A DNA stretch of 64,000 bases from Artemisia argyi (lineage: Eukaryota > Streptophyta > Magnoliopsida > Asterales > Asteraceae). The stretch is taken from contig CM060703.1 in assembly GCA_030686995.1 (NCBI GenBank), positions 4,310,501-4,374,500 of the forward strand, given 5' to 3'. The first letter of the stretch is position 1; every line of letters starts with the position of its first letter. Below, piece by piece: positions 45,899 through 59,984 of this stretch. A program made the position numbers and the translations under genes. The notes beneath the pieces are model-generated. The model was not told the DNA's origin. It made no database searches and saw only the letters and a list, made by a program, of their open reading frames with translations.

Positions 45899-48800
45899 GG
45901 TCACACCCCCAATTTACCTGACTTGCAGCGGAATGGAATACCTGGGGGTGTCTGTCATAGCACCACAGTTACAGTTACATTGAACGACCTAAAGTGTCGT
46001 TTGGAAAATACTGCATTTGATCATTGAAATAATTCAGAGTTTACAAAATGAGGTCCCCAAAATGTGTTGCATGTTTATGAAAAACAAGTCGTACAAGATC
46101 AAATGTTTACATAAGTGCATGAAATAATGATGAGACGCGTCGACCCCGCGACTCCATGAAGGTCCAAATGCATGTCACATGAGCTACCTTAGTAACCTGA
46201 AATACATTGCTAAAACGTCAACACGAATGTTGGTGAATTCCATAGGTTTGTAAAATGTACTGATGTACGGCCACCACAAGTAAAAATGCAAGATAAAAAT
46301 CTCGTGAAAATTTTACAATAGCCTTAAGCTCATGACACCGAAGCTATGACTGATGAAATTCTATGCCCCTCCCGAATGTTCTGCCGAAACATTCAAATGT
46401 AAAAGACATGACATGCATCCGCTTACTGTTGGTATCCACTACCACGGATGGAGGCGTCACCCTCGATAGATCTATCCACTCACTCTCGCTTAGTACTTGA
46501 AATTAACGGTTCATGATGTTACAGGGGACTTAACACATGGCAAGGTAACTTAAGCTATGTACATGTTTGAATACTTGGGTTCGTACTGAAATAATTGATG
46601 CAATGTATTCCCCCCGTGGGATTTGAAAACAATAAAAAATGTTGAATTGAAAACGGGGCTATGAAAACTCACCTTAACTGATGAAACTGTGATGAAATGA
46701 AATGAACACCAATGAACAATTTGCTGTCGTAACCCAATATGATGGTACCATGAACATGTACTGAGCTGGAAAACAAGGCGCGCATACTAGCCGCAACCTA
46801 ATATGAATGATGTACGATCTACTTTAGATCATGAAATGATGTTATGAATGTCCATGCACATGTTTACTATACCACTCTACTCTTTGAAAAACACTTGTTG
46901 TTACCAAAAGTATATATTCCAAGACTTAGGAAAATATTGCTATTAGAAAAATAAACTAGTTGTAATATATATACTTATATATATATCGTATGTACCAATG
47001 TTTGTGTTGAAATCCTCGGTTTGAAATCCTTGAAATAACGCCTTGTACTAATGAAAATATACTTGTAATCACTAATGCATCATTAGTTATGAAATTGGGT
47101 ACTTGGTTAATATTTCTAGAAAATCTAGAATTTAGTACGTAGAAGTATTATTACTTCTATTAGTGACAAAACGGTCTCATAAAACCAGTCGTAAAATAGT
47201 GAATATTAAGAGTTAGGAAAGAAGCTCGGTAGTTTTGAGAAGATTTTCACCACATCTAAAAAAGTCACAGAAGTGAAGTTTGTCCATACAGGTCTCGGTC
47301 ATAAAGATAATTAGCCGTCAAGTGAGGTGTTTGGGCTGTTTTGGCAGATTCTGGGCAGTTTTCGGGAAAGTTTGGGAGTCCATACGTTGCTCGTTATAAA
47401 TCCTTTTGACAAACGGCTTGATGTTTTGAAAACTAGGCTGGGTGAACTAACTTTTTGTCAATGATGTAAACTTTCCAGAATTGAGTTTATCAGTGAGTAA
47501 ATTGGCTCTCAACATGAGGTCTTACAAAAACTGTTTCTACACTTAGTAATATTTTGCTAAAAAGCTGATGGAAATAAATAAAGTTTCGCCGATTTTGAAA
47601 CGTGTATATCTTGGTCGTTATAAGTCCGTTTTACTTGTTCTTTATATCCACGGTTACGTCTTAACATGTAGTAATATATTTTGGAAAGCTCGGCTCCTCC
47701 GGGTTACGTCTAAAGCCTCTTTTTGACCGACGAAAAACGTCCAACAGCAACTATTTTTCCAGAAAATACTTTTCGTCAACAATCTTGCAAAAATCATAAC
47801 TCCTTCGTTATAGACTCTTTTTAATCCGTTCTTTCGCCTACGGATTCGTTTTTGAAAGTATTTTCTAAAAATTTTGCCAAAGTTTCCTTGGTGTTTACTG
47901 ATTTTCCAGATTTTTACAAAACGGGACAGCATGTCTAAAATAGGTTCCAAATCAAGTTTCCAAGGTTAAAAACTAATTTCTACCATCACCAAACCTCTTG
48001 TAATCACCACATGACTAATCTAATCTTACCATACACCTTCTTAGGGTGCCATGGACTCCTAACCAAGTTATTAGAGCAAGGGAATTCATAACCAAAAAGT
48101 TAGGGTTTGTATGTTTGTTTTTAGCTAAAATAAAGTGTGGTATAGCTACTTGTACATGGTTTTTAGCATGATACTTATGTAATACATGTAAAAATAGGAT
48201 GATCCATGAAAAAATAAAGATGAAAACTTACTTGATAAAATGAGATGATTATAGGATGATTATGCTTGATGTTCTTGTGTTTTTGTTGCTTGATTCTTGT
48301 TTAGAATGATAAAAGGAACAAGTTTGTAGCTTTAGCTTTTGAAAAACCATGGATGGATCATGGATCATAGGTGAGGTCGTGGGTTTGAAGAAGGAAGAAG
48401 AGAAATGGGTTTTGATCTTTCTAATAAAGCATAGATTATGATTTGTAATTTTGATAAAGTTAAGGTTTTAAGGTGTTTATTAGTTAAATAATGAAAATCA
48501 ATGCACATGGTTAAAGGGTGTGGCCTTGGGCCGGTTTTTGGTGTGAAAGGGAGTAGCCAAAACGGTTTTGATCACTTAGAAAATATAGTGTAGCGTTAAG
48601 TGTTATTACGCGTTATTCGTTAAAATCGGGTACCGGGTTTAATAGCAATAAACGTTCACGAAATTTACCGGGATGAAATAAAGTCATAATAATGATAAAA
48701 ACATATTAAAAATATGTTGGGTACATTTACTGAGTGATCGGGTGATTATTGTTTAGTTTTCACGAAAACCGTCGTTATATTTATACGCGTACGTTATAAA

Positions 48801-49360
48801 TAAAATAAATTTCCAAAATACTGGGTAACTGAATGTTATAACTTTTATGATGTTAAAATGGATATAAAAATATGTCGGGACCATTGTGGGAATATTTAGA
48901 TATATTCGTCGTGTATAAACCGGGTGTTAACGTTTATTTAGAAATCATAATACGTAAAACGTTAAATATACTGAATATAGTAATTTGAAAATCCTAAGAG
49001 TGGTATAACATGTAAATGACCTACTGATGATATGCAGACTATTCCCAGTCCGTATGAAGTGTTATTACTGATAATGCATGAATTCGCACCTGAACCAATA
49101 CGGTTACGCGAATTTGAATACCCGTAAACTAAATTTACGATGAAATGTGTAATGCACGTGAATGATGAAATCTTTTCCCGCAATGAATAGTGTTCTGTGA
49201 ATAGTAAATTTCCCAAAAGTTTCTCAGAATATCAAATTGACCTTGAAAACGATGAATAGTAAACTGATGAATAGTGTTTTGATGAATAGTGTTTGATGAA
49301 TAGTGTTTTTCCAAAGTTCGGGAAATGACCTGAAATGACCTGAAATGGTGAGTTGTGACA
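45899..49360 (-). repeat. 3' LTR of element D
   Basis: In element sense it starts TGTCACAACTCACC and ends GGGGGTGTGAC plus a mutated last base. Long blocks (47600-47960, 48590-48945) match the LTR of element I. Confidence 0.92.
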
Positions 49361-49396
49361 GTCTTCCCCCCTAAAAGGAACTTCGTCCCGAAGTTC
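49361..49396 (-). promoter_or_regulatory. Polypurine tract and perfect hairpin of element D
   Basis: The minus strand TTAGGGGGGAAGAC touches the 3' LTR. The hairpin GAACTTCGTCCCGAAGTTC is at 49378-49396, the same as in element I. Confidence 0.75.
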
Positions 49397-50380
49397 AGTT
49401 TATGTTGGTCTCTGAAAATGTATTGGTGAAAAGGTGATGATATTCGAGAATTCCAGCGAACTCTAACGATAGGAATTCGACTCTGTTTCAACTGTTTGAC
49501 CACATGGTCCATGATTTTTGTTGGTTCTCTTACAAGGTCTGAGATTGTCATTTGGGATGGATCCCTTCCAATGGAATCATGAGTGACTCATCTGAAAGTC
49601 ATTTCTGGGGATCTGAAAATGTGAAATATGTTCGTGTAATCCTGTTGTTCTCTAGCAATGTTCAAATCTAACAGCCACTAGGCCTACCCTGTCTGAAATA
49701 TAAATGGTCCAGTGTATATTGGTGTAACTTTCCAAGTTTTCTGAACGATAACATGCCTTTCCCTAGGCAGAACTCTTTGCATAACTCTGCAGAACTTGAA
49801 GTTTTAATGGTTTACGACTTATTGAACTTGTAACTGATTCTTGACTTGTAGAAAATTTCTGGTTATCTCATGAATGCCTACTGAACTAGTGAGTTGAGCT
49901 TTTTCTGAATTTGGCCCATCAATCGATGGTCTGCGCTTCTTAATGTTTTAAATGTGACACTGGTAATATATACTGCTGAATTCTGCCAGAACTCAAGTTT
50001 GTATGCTAGTTGGTCGATTCTAAAATGAATCTTAAATAGTCCAATATGCTAAAGGTTCAACCTTTCTTGTTATCCAATTTGTATCGTGCCAATCCAAGGC
50101 AATGCTTTTAACTTAGTTTGTTCTCCTACCTGAATCTGGATGGATTGTTGTTCAGGATATCCAATCCAAATGATATGTGTTATGTACCAATCTAACTTCT
50201 GCCAGTTTCCCGTTGTTGGTGTGATAACTATTGTTGTATATGAATTTGATTTATGTTGAGTGATTAGTCCAACCATTTACAGGGTCAATCACTCATGCTC
50301 TGAGCATACCTTCCTATGTTTGAATTGTTCTCTCGCTTTGACCATCGTTCTGAGGGTGATAGGTGATGTTCACGTCTAAA
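49361..50380 (-). pseudogene. Decayed Ty3-gypsy integrase / C-terminal pol remnant (element D)
   Basis: On the minus strand 50281-50376 reads DVNITYHPQNDGQSERTIQT, the integrase core segment that carries the catalytic Glu region of plant Ty3-gypsy elements, followed closely by in-frame TAG and TGA. About 50100-50145 keeps a VGEQTKLKALPW.G pattern of the integrase C-terminal (GPY/F-side) region. 49440-49551 keeps KIMDHVVKQLKQSRIPIVRV and RWNSR, typical of the end of chromovirus pol just before the 3' LTR. Frames shift between the pieces. RT and RNase H are not recognisable. Confidence 0.82.
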
Positions 50381-52983
50381 TGGGTTTCTGAAGGAAATCC
50401 TGAAATGATTACCTGAAGTCCAAGTTGAATCGGTTTCCTTAACAGGAAATACTAAAATGGGTACAATAAACCTTTGTGACTAATTCCATAACGTTCGGTC
50501 CTTCAAACTTCGCGTTATCTGAAAGTGGTAGAATATAGGTAACAATTTGATTCCTTGTGTTTTGTTCCAACGGATGATAAGACATATGTCCTTCTTTGTC
50601 TAGTGGGTTTGGTCTTCACTACTGAAGTTCGTGATCAATTTGTGATGTTCCTCCTAATTCCTTCATCACATATTCCAAATATTCTTTATTGTCAAGTCAC
50701 AAATCCTAAATGCATAAGCGATGTTGTAGGGAAGTTGGTTCTGGGAATTTGTCTTGCGATTGTGAGTTTTAGTTGAAATCCTTTTCTGAATAAACGAATT
50801 TAGAAAATGGAGCAGATGATTTACTAAGTAATATTTTTCCTTGATGATTCAAAATTTCAGTAATTATGAAGTAGAAAAATGTTTTCAAACATGTTGTGAT
50901 TAAGACTGCTTACCAAAGTTTGATGTTTATGTATATTTCTCATTGTACAATAGTGTTGCTAAAGTTTGACCAAAAAGGATCGCACTTGTTCAAAATAGGA
51001 ATTTCAGAAATCATTTTTTTTTTCCACATGGTATGTGATTTATGTAAACGCATCAACTTTATTTAAAAGTGAAAACACTGAAAAGGATAAAATGGTAGAA
51101 TAGGAAATGTTCGCTTAAATGCATAGATGTCTAACACTTAGTTCCTGAGGTTGGATAATGTCTATTGATGGTTATCTGGCATAACTACAAGCATAGGTAT
51201 TTAGACTAACTTAATCGTTGTAATTGGCAAGACTAAGGTATCACTTGATGTTGTGTCGATGAATGTCTATTCTGTTTTCCCATGTAGATGAGGAGATATG
51301 TTCTGGTTTGATCCCTTGCTTGGTATGAAGGTGAGGTTATCTGAAATTTCTAGTGACATAAGGCCTTAGAGGAAATTACATCGATATACTTGTTTCAAAC
51401 AATTGTCCTTGGTGAAAACTTACTGTAGGAAGGTTCATGTATAGATGAGGCCATGTTTAAATGAAATGCTCTGTAGTCTCAATTAGAAGCTGGGTTTATT
51501 TCTATTGTGTTGTCCTGCGGACATTTATTGAGTTCAATCCTGTAGCTCAGTATAGCTAGTACCCTTGAATAATGACATTGGACAACTAAGTCAGAGATGG
51601 TGATTAGGATGGTCTTGCAGTATCTGAGGATTGTTGTTGAGTTATGAATTCTCTCTCTATATCCTTCTAGTTCTGGTTAGTAGTTCTGTAATACTTTCAT
51701 TGCTTTTATTGTATAAAGGAATCCTGCATGTAATTGATATGGAAAGTCTCTCTAGGGAAGTCAATGGGAAAATCCAACTTAATGGCTAAGTGGGTGACAG
51801 GTAGGGTAAGTATCCAGGGATAGTTCGGCAAAATGGATGTTTATGAATGAGTTCCTTTGTTTACAAAACTTTTGGATGAAGATTGTTATTAACAATCCTT
51901 TGAAAAGGTAATTATTTCCTTCATGGCATAATCCTTCCTGAATTTTACATAGGTGATCAGGCTATGTATAATTGAGGACTAATGATGCGATGTTGGATTT
52001 TGTCAAAATATCATAACTTTCCTCAAAAGTTTTAGATGGTGTTCAACGCATTGTTATTAAAATGGTATCCTGATGTTTTCTTTCAAGTAACATGAAAATT
52101 GCTTCGCGTAACAATAGTAAATACTTGGTGTAATGACAGAAAAATCAATGTATAGGATGGTAATAAAATAGCTTACTTCAGAAAATTTTTCTGTAAAACA
52201 GTTTCCCCATATGATAGTAAAATAGCTTGAATGGTGCATTGGATACGTGGATGAATCTTGTCGAATGGTAATAGTCTACTAATTCGTCAAAAACGAAATC
52301 AACCTAATTCCTGATGAGACAATGCTAAAATGTTGCGAAACGATTGAAGTCTGAGCAAATGGGAATGGAAAAGGAAATGACAATGATGGTACTAGTGAAT
52401 GGAATACTACCCTCTTTCGCGCTACCTCGCGACATCCAAAAGGTAAAACTAAAGTACACACTGTGGGAAGGCCAATAGTGTAATAAGTAACTGATGGTGG
52501 TGATAGTACCTGAGTAGTAAGTGCCCTACTAGTGATGGAAAGAAAACACACTATCTTCCTTGCAATAAGCATCCTAATAAGTCCATTAAGATTAATTCTG
52601 AATACACTACCAAAAGGCATTCTATGTACGGGCTGAATGATAGGAAAACCCTGTTCCTATGGCAAATCAATAGTACTAATGGTGGTGTAAGTGCAACTGA
52701 TGGTATAATGGTAGTGTAAAATGACAAGGCATCTTCAATGTTGGAATCCGATAAAAGGATGTCAGGGGTGAGTATCTGAAGACATGTCACTTGTGAACCA
52801 GGTCAATAAAATGATATACATATACGGATATGAGTATAAATAACTCGCACAGGGTATGTATAAAACAACATGTATCATGATTATGCACTTATGATGAAAT
52901 GATGAGATGCTATGCTGATGTGGTTATAGTCTAGGGTCCAAGATACATCCTAGTTCGCTATAACCTTAGCTCTGATGCCAATC
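50381..52983. other. Noncoding interior of element D
   Basis: No coding region recognised; small open frames have no motif. 51841-52065 is homologous (inverted) to 6858-7065 of element O. The iMet primer-binding site (TGGCATCAGAGC on the minus strand) lies at about 52969-52980. Confidence 0.65.
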
Positions 52984-55900
52984 TGTCACACCCCCAATTT
53001 ACCTGACTTGCAGCGGAATGGAATACCTGGGGGTGTCTGTCATAGCACCACAGTTACAGTTACATTGAACGACCTAAAGTGTCGTTTGGAAAATACTGCA
53101 TTTGATCATTGAAATAATTCAGAGTTTACAAAATGAGGTCCCCAAAATGTGTTGCATGTTTATGAAAAACAAGTCGTACAAGATCAAATGTTTACATAAG
53201 TGCATGAAATAATGATGAGACGCGTCGACCCCGCGACTCCATGAAGGTCCAAATGCATGTCACATGAGCTACCTTAGTAACCTGAAATACATTGCTAAAA
53301 CGTCAACACGAATGTTGGTGAATTCCATAGGTTTGTAAAATGTACTGATGTACGGCCACCACAAGTAAAAATGCAAGATAAAAATCTCGTGAAAATTTTA
53401 CAATAGCCTTAAGCTCATGACACCGAAGCTATGACTGATGAAATTCTATGCCCCTCCCGAATGTTCTGCCGAAACATTCAAATGTAAAAGACATGACATG
53501 CATCCGCTTACTGTTGGTATCCACTACCACGGATGGAGGCGTCACCCTCGATAGATCTATCCACTCACTCTCGCTTAGTACTTGAAATTAACGGTTCATG
53601 ATGTTACAGGGGACTTAACACATGGCAAGGTAACTTAAGCTATGTACATGTTTGAATACTTGGGTTCGTACTGAAATAATTGATGCAATGTATTCCCCCC
53701 GTGGGATTTGAAAACAATAAAAAATGTTGAATTGAAAACGGGGCTATGAAAACTCACCTTAACTGATGAAACTGTGATGAAATGAAATGAACACCAATGA
53801 ACAATTTGCTGTCGTAACCCAATATGATGGTACCATGAACATGTACTGAGCTGGAAAACAAGGCGCGCATACTAGCCGCAACCTAATATGAATGATGTAC
53901 GATCTACTTTAGATCATGAAATGATGTTATGAATGTCCATGCACATGTTTACTATACCACTCTACTCTTTGAAAAACACTTGTTGTTACCAAAAGTATAT
54001 ATTCCAAGACTTAGGAAAATATTGCTATTAGAAAAATAAACTAGTTGTAATATATATACTTATATATATATCGTATGTACCAATGTTTGTGTTGAAATCC
54101 TCGGTTTGAAATCCTTGAAATAACGCCTTGTACTAATGAAAATATACTTGTAATCACTAATGCATCATTAGTTATGAAATTGGGTACTTGGTTAATATTT
54201 CTAGAAAATCTAGAATTTAGTACGTAGAAGTATTATTACTTCTATTAGTGACAAAACGGTCTCATAAAACCAGTCGTAAAATAGTGAATATTAAGAGTTA
54301 GGAAAGAAGCTCGGTAGTTTTGAGAAGATTTTCACCACATCTAAAAAAGTCACAGAAGTGAAGTTTGTCCATACAGGTCTCGGTCATAAAGATAATTAGC
54401 CGTCAAGTGAGGTGTTTGGGCTGTTTTGGCAGATTCTGGGCAGTTTTCGGGAAAGTTTGGGAGTCCATACGTTGCTCGTTATAAATCCTTTTGACAAACG
54501 GCTTGATGTTTTGAAAACTAGGCTGGGTGAACTAACTTTTTGTCAATGATGTAAACTTTCCAGAATTGAGTTTATCAGTGAGTAAATTGGCTCTCAACAT
54601 GAGGTCTTACAAAAACTGTTTCTACACTTAGTAATATTTTGCTAAAAAGCTGATGGAAATAAATAAAGTTTCGCCGATTTTGAAACGTGTATATCTTGGT
54701 CGTTATAAGTCCGTTTTACTTGTTCTTTATATCCACGGTTACGTCTTAACATGTAGTAATATATTTTGGAAAGCTCGGCTCCTCCGGGTTACGTCTAAAG
54801 CCTCTTTTTGACCGACGAAAAACGTCCAACAGCAACTATTTTTCCAGAAAATACTTTTCGTCAACAATCTTGCAAAAATCATAACTCCTTCGTTATAGAC
54901 TCTTTTTAATCCGTTCTTTCGCCTACGGATTCGTTTTTGAAAGTATTTTCTAAAAATTTTGCCAAAGTTTCCTTGGTGTTTACTGATTTTCCAGATTTTT
55001 ACAAAACGGGACAGCATGTCTAAAATAGGTTCCAAATCAAGTTTCCAAGGTTAAAAACTAATTTCTACCATCACCAAACCTCTTGTAATCACCACATGAC
55101 TAATCTAATCTTACCATACACCTTCTTAGGGTGCCATGGACTCCTAACCAAGTTATTAGAGCAAGGGAATTCATAACCAAAAAGTTAGGGTTTGTATGTT
55201 TGTTTTTAGCTAAAATAAAGTGTGGTATAGCTACTTGTACATGGTTTTTAGCATGATACTTATGTAATACATGTAAAAATAGGATGATCCATGAAAAAAT
55301 AAAGATGAAAACTTACTTGATAAAATGAGATGATTATAGGATGATTATGCTTGATGTTCTTGTGTTTTTGTTGCTTGATTCTTGTTTAGAATGATAAAAG
55401 GAACAAGTTTGTAGCTTTAGCTTTTGAAAAACCATGGATGGATCATGGATCATAGGTGAGGTCGTGGGTTTGAAGAAGGAAGAAGAGAAATGGGTTTTGA
55501 TCTTTCTAATAAAGCATAGATTATGATTTGTAATTTTGATAAAGTTAAGGTTTTAAGGTGTTTATTAGTTAAATAATGAAAATCAATCCACATGGTTAAA
55601 GGGTGTGGCCTTGGGCCGGTTTTTGGTGTGAAAGGGAGTAGCCAAAACGGTTTTGATCACTTAGAAAATATAGTGTAGCGTTAAGTGTTATTACGCGTTA
55701 TTCGTTAAAATCGGGTACCGGGTTTAATAGCAATAAACGTTCACGAAATTTACCGGGATGAAATAAAGTCATAATAATGATAAAAATATATTAAAAATAT
55801 GTTGGGTACATTTACTGAGTGATCGGGTGATTATTGTTTAGTTTTCACGAAAACCGTCGTTATATTTATACGCGTACGTTATAAATAAAATAAATTTCCA

Positions 55901-56445
55901 AAATACTGGGTAACTGAATGTTATAACTTTTATGATGTTAAAATGGATATAAAAATATGTCGGGACCATTGTGGGAATATTTAGATATATTCGTCGTGTA
56001 TAAACCGGGTGTTAACGTTTATTTAGAAATCATAATACGTAAAACGTTAAATATACTGAATATAGTAATTTGAAAATCCTAAGAGTGGTATAACATGTAA
56101 ATGACCTACTGATGATATGCAGACTATTCCCAGTCCGTATGAAGTGTTATTACTGATAATGCATGAATTCGCACCTGAACCAATACGGTTACGCGAATTT
56201 GAATACCCGTAAACTAAATTTACGATGAAATGTGTAATGCACGTGAATGATGAAATCTTTTCCCGCAATGAATAGTGTTCCGTGAATAGTAAATTTCCCA
56301 AAAGTTTCTCAGAATATCAAATTGACCTTGAAAACGATGAATAGTAAACTGATGAATAGTGTTTTGATGAATAGTGTTTGATGAATAGTGTTTTTCCAAA
56401 GTTCGGGAAATGACCTGAAATGACCTGAAATGGTGAGTTGTGACA
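52984..56445 (-). repeat. 5' LTR of element D
   Basis: Partner of 45899-49360, same length. Differences seen: 55588 C for G, 55786 T for C, 56281 C for T, and the first base. Confidence 0.93.
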
Positions 56446-56950
56446 AATCGTCTCTAGACCGAGCTGCTGTTTGATGGGTCGTACATAAATCAGTTTAGTT
56501 TTACCCTTTACCGCAACATGCCAATTTTTGTTGCATTACACTACATGTTCTTGACAATATACAAAATCCATAAGGATATCCTACTCCTATTGCATCGTCA
56601 GTAAATAAACATAATTGAGTTTAGCATCAAATATTAGTAGCTTGATAAGAAAAGAAAATCAATGTGTAAAAAGAAGATGCATAACATTTGATTGCGTCAA
56701 CACAAATCTTATGTCTCTAGAACAACCTTTTATATGCGGTTATTTTGAGAAACTTGTTTTAAGTACTTGATCCCACATTGATAAAGAAAAGAAGTTTTTC
56801 TTATTTATATAGTGTGGTAAATGAGTGTAAACAAGTTGAAGTTTGTATATGTTGTTAGGTGTATTATTAGATGTTGTTTTACTAATTAAAAACAAAATTC
56901 AGAAATACTCAACGTATACAAAATAAATTTGAACTTTTTGTAATTTTTAA

Positions 56951-56993
56951 CAACAACAACAAACTAAATTCCGCCGGGGCAGGGTATGAGGAG
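56951..56993 (-). mobile_element. Very short retroposon-like insert with (TTG)n tail
   Basis: 43 bp ending, on the minus strand, in TTGTTGTTGTTG and containing a GC-rich CTGCCCCGGCGGAA piece. It is flanked by 17-bp direct repeats CTTTTTGTAATTTTTAA (56934-56950, 56994-57010). This looks like a 5'-truncated SINE/LINE insertion. However, GAACTTTTTGTAATTTTT also repeats natively nearby, so the flanking repeats may not be a true duplication. Confidence 0.45.
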
Positions 56994-58206
56994 CTTTTTG
57001 TAATTTTTAAAACAAAATTTGAACTTTTGTAATTTTTGCTAAAACAAAATTCGAACTTTTTGTAATTTTTACTATAACTAAACGATTACTCACGAATATC
57101 AGCATCGATGTATAGTTTTCGCCAAAATTTAATTGCATCGATCTGGTGTGATACGTGTGCTTCTCTTTTAATCAATTATTTGTGTAGCGTCGAATCATTT
57201 TAGTTGCGAGCTTGCGATTCGATATTTCTCTATTTATTGAAATACCACCAAAAAAATCTTATACTCTTACACTTTCTATCCTAAAACATTTTTCAAAAAA
57301 GTCAAAAGTGAGGTGATAGGTTAGAAGAGGATCTGAAGTTAAAGCTTGCGATTCGATATTTCTCTATTTACTAAAATACCATCTCAGGGGCAAGTCAGAA
57401 TTCAGTCCGCATGTTGTATACTTGTATAGTTGTATGTGTGTAAACTTAACGCACATCTAAAATATGTAGAGAGAGAGAAGAAAAAAAAAAAAAAAAAAAA
57501 AGAAAAAAAACACTTACGAATGAGATTACTAATGTGATAGTTTAGAGGTGCACCATAATAAAAATATAAAACTCATCATAACTCTGGGTATAATTTCCGG
57601 ATCTTAAGACGAGGTGTCAAGGTTTAATCATCTAATAGACAACGTGTACCGATCGTCTATAAATCGAGCCATTTGGTGAGCCATGCATAAATCAGTTTAA
57701 CTATATAATTACCACAATATACCATTCTTTTTTTACGTATTTACATTACACAAGATTATCTTGACATTTTAGCCAATCTATAGAGGAATTCAAACTCTAA
57801 TTGCATTGTCTATCTTTTATATGCAATTACTATGTCTCTAAGAAAACTTCTTTATGGGTTTCTTTTATCATACTTCCCGCATGGAGTAAAGAGAAGAAGC
57901 TTTGCTTACTTATATATTGTGGTGAACATTGTTTGAATAAATTGAGATTAGTATTATGTTGTTGGTTTAACATATTCGATATTGTTTATGAGAAAAGAAA
58001 CAATCTCGATAGTTGGTTACCAACAATTCATATAACATCTAAATTTTTCGTCATCTTATTGGGAAGTATATCTTCTATATGGAATTAGCAAGCCACCTTA
58101 TCCTTAATTTCCTATTAGCAATTAACATGATGAATGTCATTCTTTTAGTAAATAACATAATGAATAATCTATTGGAGCTGCATCTCAATGACTACAATAA
58201 TTAATA

Positions 58207-59708
58207 GAGTTAACTACATTTTTGATCCTTGTGGACCTGTGGTTGTATCTGAATTTCACTTTTAGTCCGATTTTCAAAAAAGTTGCGATTTTAGTCAAAA
58301 ACTTATCGTTTGGTTCCACTTTTGGTCCAATTTGATAATGACGTTAGTTTAGTTAGTTAAGTCTAATTGTAAAGTGACAATATTAGTCATTTAACCTAAC
58401 GGTCATTTGCAACGTTAGTCTTTTTTCTTTTCTTTTTTTTTGCATCACTAATCCTTTTTTTCAATTTTTTTACGAATTTGTTTTTAATGAATAATCTTTT
58501 TCGAAAATCTTTTTTTCCGATTTTTTTTCGAATTTTTTTTCAAATTCTTTTTTGAAATGTTTTTTTTTTCAAATTTTTTTTTGAAAATGGTTTTTATATA
58601 AAAATGTTGTTTGTATATAAAACAATTTTATAAAAAAGTTTTTATATAATTTTTTTATATAAAGATGCTTTTTTATATAAAACGTTTTTATATAAAAAGT
58701 TTTTATATAAAAATGTTTTTTTATAAAAAATGTTTTTTATACACGTTTTTACACACGTTCTTAGAAACGTTTTTGACCGCGTTTTCACACGCGTTTTCAC
58801 ACTCGTTTTCACACAGTAACAATATATACTTTTTTGCAAATTTAGTTTTACTTTTTTTTGTACGTAAGGATTAGTTTTTGCAATTTACAAAAAACGTAAA
58901 AGCATTTACTTTTTTTATAACATATATACTTTTTTGCAAATTACGTCAAATTGCAAAAACTAAAAGGATTAGTCTTTGCAATTTACGAAAAACGTAAAAG
59001 TATATATTGTTCTAAAATATATGTTCTAAAAAGTTTACTCTTTTTAGAACTTTTATAAGTATGATTCTAAAAACTAATCTTTATAAAGTATATAAAAAGT
59101 TCTAAAAGTATATATATGTTATAAAAAAAGTTTTTTCAATTTAGTTTACTCTTTTTTTTTTATTTATAACATAAATTGTTACTGTGTGAAAACGAGTGTG
59201 AAAACGCGTGTGAAAATGTGTATGAAAACGCTTGTAAAAACGTGTGTAAAAAATATTTTTTATAAAAAAACATTTTTATATAAAAACGTTTTATATAAAA
59301 AAAAACATCTTTGTATAAAAAAACATTTTTATATAAAAACTTTTTTATAAAATGGTTTTATCTAAAAAAACATTTTTATATAAACTTCAGAAAACAAGTT
59401 TTTCGGAAAAAAAATTATTCAATAAAAAAAAAATCTAAAAAATTTGAAAAAAAAAAACAGGACTAATGTTGAAAAAAAGGACTAATGTTGCAAAAAAAAA
59501 AAAGACTAACGTTGCAAATGACTGTTAGGTTAAAGGACTAATATTGCCACTTTACAATTAGACTTAACTAACTGAACTAAGTCGTTATCAAATTGGACCA
59601 AAAGTGGAACCAAACGATAAGTTTTGGACTAAAATCACAACTCTTTTGAAAATTGGATCAAAAGTGAAATTCAGATACAACCACAATGACCAAAAATGTA
59701 GTTAACTC
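58207..59708. mobile_element. 1.5-kb Mutator-like foldback element (near-complete palindrome)
   Basis: The ends GAGTTAACTACATTTTTG and CAAAAATGTAGTTAACTC are perfect complements. Inverted arms continue with few changes for about 230 bp (58207-58440 against 59485-59708). They reappear inside as ACGTTTTCACAC-type repeats (58738-58820 against 59175-59250). Perfect 9-bp duplications TAATTAATA flank it (58198-58206 and 59709-59717), which fits the Mutator superfamily. Interior is A/T homopolymer-rich and noncoding. Confidence 0.85.
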
Positions 59709-59984
59709 TAATTAATACATATAAATATTTGAACTAAGAAACCGCAGTTCTAGTTTCTTATAACGTTGAGGGAGGTGATTTGCACACTCCATATTTTGAT
59801 TGGGACACTCACTGTACAAGTTTATAGAGCACACTGCAAACACTGTACAACTAAGTTATGCACAAAATAGAGTCCCAATCAAAACTTTGAGTGTCCAAAT
59901 CAATTCCCTTTTAAAAATAACACTTCTATGGTCACTAAATAACCTTGTTTGAGATGGCATTAAATGTCTAATAGCCTCAAAAGA

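Larger units (their letters stand above)
45899..56445 (-). mobile_element. Element D: 10.5-kb LTR retrotransposon with decayed pol, near-identical LTRs
   Basis: LTRs 45899-49360 and 52984-56445, both 3462 bp, with target-site duplications AATCG at 45894-45898 and 56446-56450. By eye only four differences were found between the LTRs, including the first base (GG for TG at 45899). Minus orientation: iMet-type primer-binding site beside the right LTR, polypurine tract and hairpin beside the left. LTR sequence is related to that of element I over long stretches. The 3.6-kb interior holds only stop-ridden integrase remnants. Confidence 0.94.

Noticed and set aside
52279..52790. Two minus-strand frames near the start of the D interior, possible gag
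   Set aside because: No capsid landmarks or Cys/His motif; hydrophobic low-information translations with overlap between frames.
58642..58874. Overlapping 65- and 69-codon frames rich in Tyr/Lys/Phe
   Set aside because: They lie in the T/A-rich arms of the foldback element and just translate the tandem units.
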